NCBI RefSeq assembly: GCF_050586465.1
Contig: NZ_JBOCEG010000009.1
Location: 62,001-126,000 of the forward strand
Direction: 5' to 3'
DNA length: 64,000 bases
Source of the DNA: CAJXYS01 sp913063035
GTDB taxonomy: Bacteria > Pseudomonadota > Alphaproteobacteria > Rhodobacterales > Rhodobacteraceae
The first letter of the stretch is position 1; every line of letters starts with the position of its first letter. The notes beneath the pieces are model-generated. The model searched no databases and had not been told where the DNA came from. It saw nothing but the letters and a program-made list of their open reading frames with translations. This document shows, in pieces, positions 53,012 through 60,387 of the stretch. Made by a program: the position numbers and the translations under genes.

Positions 53012-54130
53012 TCAGCCCGCGGGCTTGTCGGCCATCTCGGCGCGGATCTGCTGGCGCAGCACGTCGATCGGCACGGTCTTGCCGTCGCGGCGGAAACACC
53101 AGTAGGTCCAGCCGTTGCAGCTTGGCGCGCCCTCGAGCGCGGCGCCGACCTGGTGGATCGAGCCCTTGATGTCATCTGCCACGAGGGTGCCGTCGGCCCG
53201 CACCTTCGCGGCGCGCTTGCCGTTCATGCTGGTCAGCACCTCGCCGGGGCGCAGCATGCCGCGCTCGACCAGCTGGCCGAAGGGCACGCGCGGCTCGGCC
53301 CGCTTCGAGGTGGTGACCTCGACATAGGCGCTGTCGTATTTCCGCGCGGCGTCGATGCGCCTGGCGGCGACCTTGCGATAGGCGTCCTCGCGTTCGATGC
53401 CGATGAAGTCCCGGCCGAGCTTCTTGGCCACGGCCCCGGTCGTGCCCGTGCCGAAGAAGGGATCCAGCACCACGTCGCCGGGATTGGTCGTGGCGACCAG
53501 AACCCGGTGCAGCAGGCTCTCGGGTTTCTGGGTGGGGTGGGCCTTCTCGCCGGCCTCCGTCTTGAGCCGCTCGTGCCCGTTGCAGATCGGCAGAACCCAG
53601 TCCGACCGCATCTGCACGCCCTCGTTCAGGGCCTTCAGCGCCTCGTAGTTGAAGGTGTATTTCGAGGCGTCGGACTTGGCCGCCCAGATCATCGTTTCAT
53701 GGGCGTTGGTCAGACGCTTGCCGCGGAAATTGGGCATCGGGTTCGACTTGCGCCAGACCACGTCGTTGAGGATCCAGTAGCCCGTGTCCTGCAGCGCGGC
53801 ACCGACACGGAAGATGTTGTGGTAGCTGCCGATCACCCAGATCGCGCCGCCCGGCTTCAGGATCCGCCGCGCGGCGGCAAGCCAGGCGCGCGTGAAATCG
53901 TCATATGTCTGGAAGCTGGCGAAACGGTCCCAGGCGTCGTCCACCGCGTCGACGCGGCTGTTGTCGGGGCGGTGCAGCTCGCCGCGCAGCTGCAGGTTAT
54001 AGGGCGGATCGGCGAAGATCAGGTCGACGGACTCTTCCGGCAGACCCTGCATGATCTCGATGCAGTCGCCGGCCAATATTTCGTTCCGCGGGAGCGCGGC
54101 CGCCCCCGTATTCTGTTCGCGTATCGCCAT
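53012..54130 (-). CDS. ccrM: CcrM-type adenine-specific DNA methyltransferase (GANTC)
   Basis: A 372-residue beta-class N6-adenine methyltransferase, the cell-cycle regulator that remethylates GANTC after replication. DPPY is at residues 41-44 in LIFADPPYNLQLRGELHRPDNS, and the SAM-binding motif is in VVLDPFFGTGTTGAVAKKLGRDFIGIE. The C-terminal extension (about 290-372) is the CcrM domain for sequence recognition (GLVERGMLRPGEVL-like VERGMLRPGEVLTS and GWTYWCFRRDGKTVPIDVLRQQIRAEM). The ATG at 54128-54130 follows AAGGGGCAGAG. Its promoter region contains three GANTC sites, suggesting autoregulation by methylation. Confidence 0.95.
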   Translation of the reverse strand: MAIREQNTGAAALPRNEILAGDCIEIMQGLPEESVDLIFADPPYNLQLRGELHRPDNSRVDAVDDAWDRFASFQTYDDFTRAWLAAARRILKPGGAIWVIGSYHNIFRVGAALQDTGYWILNDVVWRKSNPMPNFRGKRLTNAHETMIWAAKSDASKYTFNYEALKALNEGVQMRSDWVLPICNGHERLKTEAGEKAHPTQKPESLLHRVLVATTNPGDVVLDPFFGTGTTGAVAKKLGRDFIGIEREDAYRKVAARRIDAARKYDSAYVEVTTSKRAEPRVPFGQLVERGMLRPGEVLTSMNGKRAAKVRADGTLVADDIKGSIHQVGAALEGAPSCNGWTYWCFRRDGKTVPIDVLRQQIRAEMADKPAG

Positions 54131-54171
54131 CTCTGCCCCTTCGTCCGCATCCGCGGTTCTTGTTGTGGACA

Positions 54172-54215
54172 AAGATGAGTCAAAGCCGATTCGCGGTCAA
54201 TTTCTTTTTTGAATC
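54172..54215 (-). promoter_or_regulatory. ccrM promoter with three GANTC sites
   Basis: On the - strand TTGACC (54195-54200) and CATCTT (54172-54177) form a -35/-10 pair with a 17-base spacer. GANTC occurs at 54177-54181 (touching the -10), 54188-54192 (in the spacer) and 54211-54215 (just upstream, overlapping the rnhB stop). At about 68% GC one GANTC is expected per roughly 360 bp, so three in 39 bp is a marked cluster. GANTC is the CcrM target itself. Confidence 0.65.
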
Positions 54216-54846
54216 AAGGGGTTACAATTTTGCCTTGATACAATATATTGTATACCGGCTTGAACGAACGCCTATGGTGTGGGGTCGCCCCTAGACGTTG
54301 AAGCGCCTCGAGATGCTGGCGGGAGCCGTAGCCGGCATTGGTCTCCCAGCCGTAGCCGGGAAACTGTTGCGCCAAATCCACCATGATCCGGTCGCGGGCC
54401 GTCTTGGCCACGATCGACGCCGCCGCGATGGAAAAACAGAGGCTGTCGCCCCTGATCACCGCCTCGGCCGGGCAGGGCAGCGCATCGGGCACGCGGTTGC
54501 CGTCGATCAGCAGGTGATCGGCCGCCCGCGGCAGGGCGGCCACCGCCCGCCGCATCGCGAGATGCGCGGCCTGCAGGATGTTGAGCCGGTCGATTTCCGC
54601 GACGCTGGCATGGGCGACGGCGATTTCGGCGCAGTCGGCCAGCAGCGCGGCCAGTTCCGCACGCCGCCCCGGCCGGAGCAGCTTGGAATCCTTCAGCCCG
54701 TCCGGCACGCAGGCGGGATCGAGGATGACCGCCGCCGCGGTGACCGGCCCGGCCAGCGGGCCGCGCCCGACCTCGTCCACGCCGGCAACGCGCAGGCAGC
54801 CGCGCTGTCGCGCGGCCGCTTCGAAACTGTCGTCGGGCCCGTCCAT
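54214..54846 (-). CDS. rnhB: Ribonuclease HII
   Basis: A 210-residue enzyme cleaving RNA in RNA-DNA hybrids and single ribonucleotides in DNA. VAGVDEVGRGPLAGPVTAAAVIL has the first acidic pair, LLIDGNRVP the third, and SIVAKTARDRIM the fourth region. It lies directly upstream of ccrM on the same strand, and its last 14 codons (VYNILYQGKIVTP) use AT-rich, locally rare codons that double as a 16-bp palindrome in the ccrM upstream region. The start at 54844-54846 was chosen over an upstream GTG. Confidence 0.92.
   Translation of the reverse strand: MDGPDDSFEAAARQRGCLRVAGVDEVGRGPLAGPVTAAAVILDPACVPDGLKDSKLLRPGRRAELAALLADCAEIAVAHASVAEIDRLNILQAAHLAMRRAVAALPRAADHLLIDGNRVPDALPCPAEAVIRGDSLCFSIAAASIVAKTARDRIMVDLAQQFPGYGWETNAGYGSRQHLEALQRLGATPHHRRSFKPVYNILYQGKIVTP
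54238..54253. promoter_or_regulatory. 16-bp AT-rich perfect palindrome upstream of ccrM
   Basis: ATACAATATATTGTAT, a perfect inverted repeat with 14 of 16 A/T, placed 38 bp upstream of the ccrM -35. It lies inside rnhB, where it forces the rare codons TAC-AAT-ATA-TTG-TAT. The core CAA-N4-TTG resembles sites reported for NtrX-type regulators, but the binder is unknown. Confidence 0.45.
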
Positions 54847-54922
54847 GCCCGAGAGAGTCCCCGACCCGCCCCCGGTGTGCAAGGCGAAACGGGCCGCCCG
54901 CGCGCCGGGCGCGGCCGGCGGC

Positions 54923-55366
54923 TCAGAAGCCGTGACGCCGCAGGCAGCGCTGGGCGTAGTAGGATTCCCAGCCGTGGCGGGTCCAGCGCTTGCGCTGGCA
55001 GGTACGGGGATAGCGGTCCGCGTGGCGGTCGCGGCCGCGGTAGCCGGCGCGGTCCCGGTGGCGATCCTGGCGCTTCAGGCACTTGCGGTCATAATAGCTG
55101 ACCCATTCGCCGTGACGGCGGATCTGGCGCAGGCACTGGCGATCGCCGCCCCCGTGATGCCTGGCCTTCCGGGCGGGCTTCTTGGCCTTGTCCCGGCGGT
55201 CGTCCTTGGCCTGCTCGATGGCCTTGCCGATGATGAAGATGGTCGCAACCCCGGCGAGCGCCTTGGCGATGTCCTCGCCGTCGGCACGCGCCGGTGCCGC
55301 CGTCGCGGTCAGCCCGGCCAGCGCCACGGCGCCCGCGGCCAGTGCAAGTGTGATCTGTCTGAGCAT
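54923..55366 (-). CDS. Secreted basic protein with duplicated Cys-SYY-Cys module
   Basis: A 147-residue protein with a signal peptide (MLRQITLALAAGAVALAGLTATAAPARA). It is highly basic. Two C-terminal segments each have C-X17-C with SYY at the same place: CLRQIRRHGEWVSYYDRKC and CQRKRWTRHGWESYYAQRC. This looks like a duplicated small disulfide module. It is of the kind found in small Rhodobacteraceae periplasmic proteins; no function is known. AGGAAAGGATCG lies just before the ATG. Confidence 0.72.
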   Translation of the reverse strand: MLRQITLALAAGAVALAGLTATAAPARADGEDIAKALAGVATIFIIGKAIEQAKDDRRDKAKKPARKARHHGGGDRQCLRQIRRHGEWVSYYDRKCLKRQDRHRDRAGYRGRDRHADRYPRTCQRKRWTRHGWESYYAQRCLRRHGF

Positions 55367-55449
55367 GGTTTCGATCCTTTCCTGTGACGGCGCGCCCCGC
55401 GGCGCGACATGTCGATGGACCGAGGCTGGGCCGGGTCGCGGAAGACAGG

Positions 55450-55503
55450 CAATATCACCGCGCTGCTATCGGATAGCGACGGTGCAAGGAGGCGGTGATA
55501 TTG
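55450..55503. repeat. 12-bp perfect inverted repeat between divergent genes
   Basis: CAATATCACCGC (55450-55461) and GCGGTGATATTG (55492-55503) are exact complements 30 bases apart. Inside the gap is a 13-base palindrome GCTATCGGATAGC (55465-55477). It lies between the secreted basic protein (-) and the small exported protein (+) and could be an operator pair or a transcribed hairpin. Confidence 0.5.
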
Positions 55504-55535
55504 AATAACCGCGCCGCAAACGGCACTCTCGCGGC

Positions 55536-55832
55536 ATGAACGCAGGTCTTCTCCGCAGTCTTGCCCTTGTCGGGCTGATCCTGGCGCCGCTGCCGGCGGC
55601 GGCCGATTGCTATGCCGACTACAAGGCCAAGAAGGACGATCCGCTCCGGCTTCATTACGGGGTGATCGCCCTGCCCGACGCGGCCTGCGCCGACCGTGCG
55701 GCCGCGGCCGAGGCGGTGGCGGGCCGGATCGCGGGCGACGGCTGGACGCTGCTGTCGGTGGTTTCCCTCTTCGGCGAGGAGGGGCTCGCCGAGCGCCGCG
55801 CGGAAGCCGGCGGGAACTTCCTCAGGTACTAG
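55536..55832 (+). CDS. Small exported protein of unknown function
   Basis: A 98-residue exported protein. The signal peptide is MNAGLLRSLALVGLILAPLPAAA, followed by DCYADYKAKKDDPLRLHYGVIALPDAACADRAAAAEAVAGRIAGDGWTLLSVVSLFGEEGLAERRAEAGGNFLRY. The two cysteines (DCYADYK and AACADR) may form a disulfide. The end GLAERRAEAGGNFLRY and the repeated CYADYKAKK pattern suggest a small Rhodobacteraceae-specific periplasmic family without known role. It starts 33 bp after the inverted repeat. Confidence 0.75.
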   Translation: MNAGLLRSLALVGLILAPLPAAADCYADYKAKKDDPLRLHYGVIALPDAACADRAAAAEAVAGRIAGDGWTLLSVVSLFGEEGLAERRAEAGGNFLRY

Positions 55833-55898
55833 GCCGGAGCGCGCATCCTTGACGCGCCTTCCGGCCGCGGGGAGAAGGAACAGAGGAGGAGCCGCCGC

Positions 55899-56606
55899 GT
55901 GAGCATGCCGGAAAACCAGCCCAGACGTTCCCGCCCGCAGGCGGGCAGCCGGCTGGTTCTGGCCGGGATCGCGGCCATCGTCGCCATTCTCGGCCTGGCG
56001 GCGCTGGCGCTCTTCCTGAACCTGCCCGATGCGAATGCGTTCAACGCCCGGGTCGAACGGCTCTTCGTCGAGAATGCCGACCTGACCTCCAATGCCGAGA
56101 TCAAGCTTCTCGAGATCCTCGCGCAATCGGGCACCGCGTTTTCCGACACCCTGGCCAGCTACCGTTTCGTGATCTTCGTGCTGCTGGTCTTCGCCACCGC
56201 CCTGCTCGTGGCGGCGCTGGTGTTCCTGGTGACCATCATCGGGCTGAACCGCCGCATGTCCGAGATCGAGCGCGCGGGCATCCAGATCAACAGCCTGCTG
56301 GTCAGCCGCGACGAGCGGAAGGTCTATCTCAACAACATGGAATTCGACCTGACCGGCGCCAATTGCGAGACGCTGGCCGTGCTCTGCGAGGCGCGCATGG
56401 ACGACGACGTTCTCTCGGGCGCCGAGATCGAGGCGATGATCTCGGGCCGCACCGCCGAGGATTGCGAGGAAGCGTCCGGCGCGACCCGGATCAAGCGGCT
56501 CCGCGACCAGCTGGGCAACCAGATCGTGACGGAGCTGCTGATCCGCCACATCAGCCGAAAGGGTTACATGCTGGCGATCGAGAAGGACGTCATCCGCATG
56601 CTCTGA
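55899..56606 (+). CDS. Membrane protein with C-terminal OmpR-like winged-helix domain
   Basis: A 235-residue protein with no annotated family that I recognise. The N-terminus carries two membrane segments (about 19-41 and 89-115) with a 47-residue external loop between them. The C-terminal 100 residues look like an OmpR/PhoB-type winged helix: KVYLNNMEFDLTGANCETLAVLCEA, DDDVLSGAEIEAMISG, and ATRIKRLRDQLGNQIVTELLIRHISRKGYMLAI, matching its helix 3 and the final wing GY.L. It therefore looks like a membrane-anchored transcription factor, ToxR-like in idea but with the DNA-binding domain C-terminal. GTG start after GAGGAGG; ATG at 55905 is possible. Confidence 0.72.
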   Translation: MSMPENQPRRSRPQAGSRLVLAGIAAIVAILGLAALALFLNLPDANAFNARVERLFVENADLTSNAEIKLLEILAQSGTAFSDTLASYRFVIFVLLVFATALLVAALVFLVTIIGLNRRMSEIERAGIQINSLLVSRDERKVYLNNMEFDLTGANCETLAVLCEARMDDDVLSGAEIEAMISGRTAEDCEEASGATRIKRLRDQLGNQIVTELLIRHISRKGYMLAIEKDVIRML

Positions 56607-56614
56607 CGGGGCTC

Positions 56615-56690
56615 TGGCGACCCCGGGAGGATTCGAACCTCCGACCTACCGCTTAGGAGGCGGTTGCTCTATCCACTGAGCTACGGGGCC
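56615..56690 (-). tRNA. tRNA-Arg (anticodon CCU)
   Basis: A 76-base tRNA with CCA encoded. The acceptor stem is GGCCCCG with CGGGGTC, discriminator G, D-arm GCTCAGTGGATAGAGC, anticodon stem ACCGC/GCGGT enclosing CTCCTAA (anticodon CCT), and T-arm GGAGGTTCGAATCCTCC. It reads AGG arginine codons, rare in this GC-rich genome. It lies 8 bp from the 3' end of the membrane winged-helix gene, in the opposite orientation. Confidence 0.97.
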
Positions 56691-56813
56691 ACGCGCCTCT
56701 TTCATGCGGGTTTTGACCCGGTTTCGCAAGATGTCGAGCGGTCGGAAAGAGTTGGGGGGAGCGAAATTGGCCCACCGCTCCCCCCGGTATTCCAGGAACG
56801 TCAGTAAGAGAGC

Positions 56814-56842
56814 TTGCAGGACGCCCGGAATGCTTTTGTTAG
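56814..56842 (+). promoter_or_regulatory. Candidate promoter of the LacI-family gene
   Basis: TTGCAG (56814-56819) and TGTTAG (56837-56842) with a 17-base spacer. The -10 lies within the first operator palindrome. Confidence 0.3.
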
Positions 56843-56851
56843 CGCAAACAA
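56836..56851. promoter_or_regulatory. LacI-type operator 1 (GntR-like)
   Basis: TTGTTAGCGCAAACAA is palindromic at 14 of 16 positions. It resembles the LacI/GntR operator TGTTACCGGTAACA and sits upstream of the LacI-family gene. Confidence 0.5.
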
Positions 56852-56883
56852 TAGCGGCCGTCCGGGGCATATACAAGGGTTTC

Positions 56884-56897
56884 TTTTACCGCTAACA
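56884..56897. promoter_or_regulatory. LacI-type operator 2 (GntR-like)
   Basis: TTTTACCGCTAACA, whose reverse TGTTAGCGGTAAAA matches TGTTACCGGTAACA at 12 of 14 positions. It lies 47 bp centre to centre from operator 1 and 30 bp before the TTG start. Two operators suggest looped autoregulation. Confidence 0.5.
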
Positions 56898-56927
56898 CTT
56901 GGGGTCAGGGTATCGAAAGGGCCGGGT

Positions 56928-57965
56928 TTGACGGAAGACGGGAAGGTGCATCTGACGCTTCGCGACGTGTCGGAAGCCTCCGGTGTCAGCGAGATGACGG
57001 TATCGCGGGTGCTGCGGAACAAGGGCGACGTGTCCGCCCGCACCCGCGAGAAGGTGCTCGCCGCCGCGCGCAGCCTGGGCTACGTGCCGAACAAGATCGC
57101 GGGCGCGCTGGCCTCGAACAGGGTAAACCTGGTGGGCGTGATCATCCCGTCGCTGTCGAACATGGTCTTCCCGGAGGTTCTGACAGGGATCTCCCGGGTG
57201 CTGGACGAAACCGTGCTGCAGCCGGTCTTCGGCGCCACGCATTACGCGCCCGAGACCGAGGAAAAGGTAATCTACGAGATGCTGTCCTGGCGGCCCTCCG
57301 GGCTGATCGTGGCCGGGCTCGAGCACAACGACGCGGCGCGCGCGATGATGCGCAACGCGGCGATCCCGGTGGTGGAGATCATGGATGTGGACGGCGCGGC
57401 GGTCGACGCCAATGTCGGCATTTCCCACCACCGCGCGGGTCGCGATATGGCGCGCGAGATCACGCGCCGCGGCTATCGCCGGATCGCCTTTCTCGGCAGC
57501 AAGATGCCCGACGACCACCGGGCACGGAAGCGGCTCGAAGGGTTCGAGCAGGGCCTGTCCGAGGCCGGTCTCGCCCTTGCCGCGACGGAATTCTACTCGG
57601 GGGGATCCAGCCTTCGGAAGGGCCGCGAAATGGCGGCTGCCGCGCTGGCCCGCGAGCCGGATCTCGACTTTCTCTACTTCTCGAACGACCTGATCGGCGC
57701 CGGGGGGCTGTTGCATTGCCTCGAGGCCGGGATCGACGTGCCGAACCGGGTCGGCCTGGCCGGGTTCAACGGGGTCGACCTGCTGGACGGCCTGCCGATG
57801 CACCTGACGACCATGGACGCCTGCCGCATGGAGATCGGCGTCAAGGCCGCCGAGATCGTCGCGGGCCGCGCGCTGGACGGGCGGACCGACCTGCCGGCCC
57901 GCATCGAGCTGGACCCGAAGCTGATCCGCGGCGAGACCCTGCGCCCCGCACCGGATCGGGCTTGA
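56928..57965 (+). CDS. LacI family transcriptional regulator (GntR-like)
   Basis: A 345-residue repressor. The LacI helix-turn-helix is LTLRDVSEASGVSEMTVSRVLRNKGDVSARTREKVLAAARSLGYVPNKIAGALAS near residues 9-63, followed by a periplasmic-binding-protein fold (LVGVIIPSLSNMVFPEVLTGI, DFLYFSNDLIGAGGLLHCL, VGLAGFNGVDLL). It belongs to the gluconate/GntR-type group. Neighbours are not sugar genes, so its regulon is elsewhere. Two operator-like palindromes upstream imply autoregulation. A TTG start after AAGGG was chosen; upstream in-frame codons in the operator region are unlikely. Confidence 0.85.
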   Translation: MTEDGKVHLTLRDVSEASGVSEMTVSRVLRNKGDVSARTREKVLAAARSLGYVPNKIAGALASNRVNLVGVIIPSLSNMVFPEVLTGISRVLDETVLQPVFGATHYAPETEEKVIYEMLSWRPSGLIVAGLEHNDAARAMMRNAAIPVVEIMDVDGAAVDANVGISHHRAGRDMAREITRRGYRRIAFLGSKMPDDHRARKRLEGFEQGLSEAGLALAATEFYSGGSSLRKGREMAAAALAREPDLDFLYFSNDLIGAGGLLHCLEAGIDVPNRVGLAGFNGVDLLDGLPMHLTTMDACRMEIGVKAAEIVAGRALDGRTDLPARIELDPKLIRGETLRPAPDRA

Positions 57966-58037
57966 TCGCCGCCGCCCGGACGGTGTAGCGGCTTCACGGA
58001 GCCCCGCGCCGGGGCGCGACAAGTCAGGACAGTTCCA

Positions 58038-59507
58038 ATGCAGACCGCCCAGGATCGCGACAGACGGGCCATCAGCCTCGCCATTCTCGGCGTGCTTGCC
58101 ATCACCGCGGTCCGGATCGCGCTCCAGGCCCTGAACGCCACCGATCTCTTCGTCGACGAGTCCCAGTACTGGCTCTGGGGGCAAAGCTTCGATTTCGGCT
58201 ATTACTCGAAGCCGCCCATGATTGCCTGGGTGATCCGCCTGGCCACCGAGATCGGCGGCAGCGACGCGCCGTTCTGGGTCCGGGTGCCGGGGCCGGTCTT
58301 TCACGCGGCCACCGGGCTCATCCTGATGGCGGTCGCGCGCCGGCTGCATGGCGACCGCGTGGGCGCGGTCACGGCGCTGGCCTATGTGACCCTGCCCCTG
58401 GCGACGGCGGGCAGCCTGGTGATCTCGACGGACACGATGCTGTTCCCGTTCTTCGCCGGCGCGCTTTTCTTCTGGGTGCGCCTTCTCGACCGGCCCGCGG
58501 CCCGCGACGCGGTGCTGGGCGGGCTTTGCCTCGGGCTTGGCTTCCTGTCGAAATACGCCGCGATCTACTTCCTCATCTCCGCCGCGCTCGCGGCGGCGCT
58601 GCACCGCGAGTGGCGGCCGGGATGGGGCATGGCCGCGCTCTTCGGGGCGGGGTTCCTCGTGGCGGCGGCGCCGAACCTGATCTGGAACATCGCCACGGGG
58701 GGCAGCACGGTCTCGCATACGCTCGACAATGCCGACTGGGTGCGCGACCCGGCGGAACGGGCCGGGCTGAACCTGCCGGGGCTGGCGGAGTTCGTTGCGG
58801 CGCAGTTCCTCTTCTTCGGCCCGGTCGTCATGGGCGCGCTGCTCTGGTCGGCATGGCGCTGGGGGCGCGGACGCGCCGGCCGCTGGGAGGCGCTGATGCT
58901 GGTCTTCGCGCTGCCGGTCATCCTGATCATCTGCGGACAGGCGCTGATTTCGCGGGCCTATGCGAACTGGGCGGCGGTGGCATATCTGGGCGGCACGCTC
59001 GCGGTCGTGCCGCTGCTCTGGCACCGGGCGCGGCGCTGGCTGTGGGTGTCCTTCGCGGTGCACGGGCTGATCGCCCTGGCGCTGCCGCTGGCCAGCATCA
59101 CCGCCGACCGGCTGAGCCTCGATGGTGAGAACCTGCTTCTGGCACGGGTGCTGGGCCGCGCGGCGCTGAGCGAGCGGATCATCGACACGGCGCGGGCGCA
59201 GGGCGCGGACACGGTGGTCGCGACCCACCGCGACGTGCTGGCCGATCTTTTCCATACCGGGCGGGAGAGCGGCCTGACGTTCCGCGCCATCGACCTGCCC
59301 GGTCCGGCGCGGCACCACTACGAGATGAGCTACCCCTATACCGGGGCCGAGAGCGGTCCGGTGCTGCTGGCAACCTTCGGCGAGAGGCCGCCCGGCTGCC
59401 CGTCGGCCCTGGCCGGGCGCTGGACCGTCGAGACCGGCGCCTATGCCGGGCGCATGGTGAGCCTTTACACCGTCGCGCCGAATTGTGCGGACCTGCTGCC
59501 GCGGTAG
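58038..59507 (+). CDS. GT39-family integral-membrane glycosyltransferase (ArnT/PMT-like)
   Basis: A 489-residue protein with about eleven hydrophobic segments and a soluble C-terminal domain. The first external loop has DLFVDESQYWLWGQSFDFGYYSKPPM, the DE-containing donor site of GT39 and ArnT enzymes. They transfer sugars from polyprenyl phosphate to lipids or proteins on the periplasmic face. Acceptor unknown; lipid A or a glycoprotein is possible. AGGACAG precedes the ATG. It opens the carbohydrate-related right end of the window. Confidence 0.85.
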   Translation: MQTAQDRDRRAISLAILGVLAITAVRIALQALNATDLFVDESQYWLWGQSFDFGYYSKPPMIAWVIRLATEIGGSDAPFWVRVPGPVFHAATGLILMAVARRLHGDRVGAVTALAYVTLPLATAGSLVISTDTMLFPFFAGALFFWVRLLDRPAARDAVLGGLCLGLGFLSKYAAIYFLISAALAAALHREWRPGWGMAALFGAGFLVAAAPNLIWNIATGGSTVSHTLDNADWVRDPAERAGLNLPGLAEFVAAQFLFFGPVVMGALLWSAWRWGRGRAGRWEALMLVFALPVILIICGQALISRAYANWAAVAYLGGTLAVVPLLWHRARRWLWVSFAVHGLIALALPLASITADRLSLDGENLLLARVLGRAALSERIIDTARAQGADTVVATHRDVLADLFHTGRESGLTFRAIDLPGPARHHYEMSYPYTGAESGPVLLATFGERPPGCPSALAGRWTVETGAYAGRMVSLYTVAPNCADLLPR

Positions 59508-59595
59508 GCCGGGTTTCGGTCTGCCGGGGCGCCAAGTGCGACGGATATGTTGTAGCCTCGTGCGCGCCGCTCTGTGGTGCGAAACCGGAAGAGAC

Positions 59596-60294
59596 ATGAT
59601 GAACCGCGACTTTCTCGATCTCGATACGGCGATCACGGCTGCGCTGGGCGATCTCGCCGGGCTTCGGGCCGTCGATCTGGGCTGCGGCGCAGGCCGCGCG
59701 GCCCGCGTGCTCGCGGCCATGGGCGCGGAGGTCACGGGGCTCGACCCGAATGCCGAGGCCGTCGCGGCGGCCCGTGCGCGGGGCGGTGCCCGCTATCTCG
59801 TGGCCCCCGCCGAGGCGACCGGCCTGCCCACGGCCGCCTTCGACCTGGCCTTTTTCGCGGAGAGCCTGCACCACGCCGACGACCGGGACGCCGCCCTGGC
59901 GGAGGCAGCCCGGATCGTCCGCCCGGGCGGCCGGATCGCGGTGCTGGAACCCGAGGCAGGGGATCCGATCCATGCCGCGGCGTGCCTCGTCGACGACGAG
60001 GCGCCGGTCTATGCCGACGCCGCGCGGGCGCTGGCGGCGCTGGTCGCTGCGGGGCGCGCATGGCGGGCGGCGCCGCTGCATTATGCCGCCAAGTACCGCG
60101 CCGCCGGTCCGCAGGCCCTGCTGGACGACATGCTGGCGGTCGATCCATGCCGGCGGCTCGATCCGGCCGACCGGCCCGCCTTCGAGGCCGCGTTTCACGC
60201 CGCGTGCCGCAGCGACGCGCAGGGCCACTACCTGCCCTACTGGCAGCGGCTGGACGTGCTCACGCTGAGGGGGGAGGCACCGCGCCGCGACTGA
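59596..60294 (+). CDS. Class I SAM-dependent methyltransferase
   Basis: A 232-residue Rossmann methyltransferase. RAVDLGCGAGRAARVLAAMGAEVTGLDPNAEAV is the SAM motif I and post-I, and DLAFFAESLHHADDRDAALAEAARIVRPGGRIAVLEPEAGDP is the UbiE/UbiG-like middle. The methyl acceptor cannot be read. It lies between the GT39 and phosphatase genes. The start ATG is the first of two after GGAAGAG. Confidence 0.85.
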   Translation: MMNRDFLDLDTAITAALGDLAGLRAVDLGCGAGRAARVLAAMGAEVTGLDPNAEAVAAARARGGARYLVAPAEATGLPTAAFDLAFFAESLHHADDRDAALAEAARIVRPGGRIAVLEPEAGDPIHAAACLVDDEAPVYADAARALAALVAAGRAWRAAPLHYAAKYRAAGPQALLDDMLAVDPCRRLDPADRPAFEAAFHAACRSDAQGHYLPYWQRLDVLTLRGEAPRRD

Positions 60295-60387
60295 GCGCCC
60301 GGCGCGGCATCGCGGCGAGATGCCACAACCGCGCCCGGGACGCTGTCGGGTGTCGCCTAGGCGGCAATTGTCGGCTACCTTTCCTGC

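Noticed and set aside
56892..59735. Very long open frame (947 codons) on the - strand
   Set aside because: Antisense to the LacI and GT39 genes; Arg/Pro/Gln-rich, no domain, no start signal.
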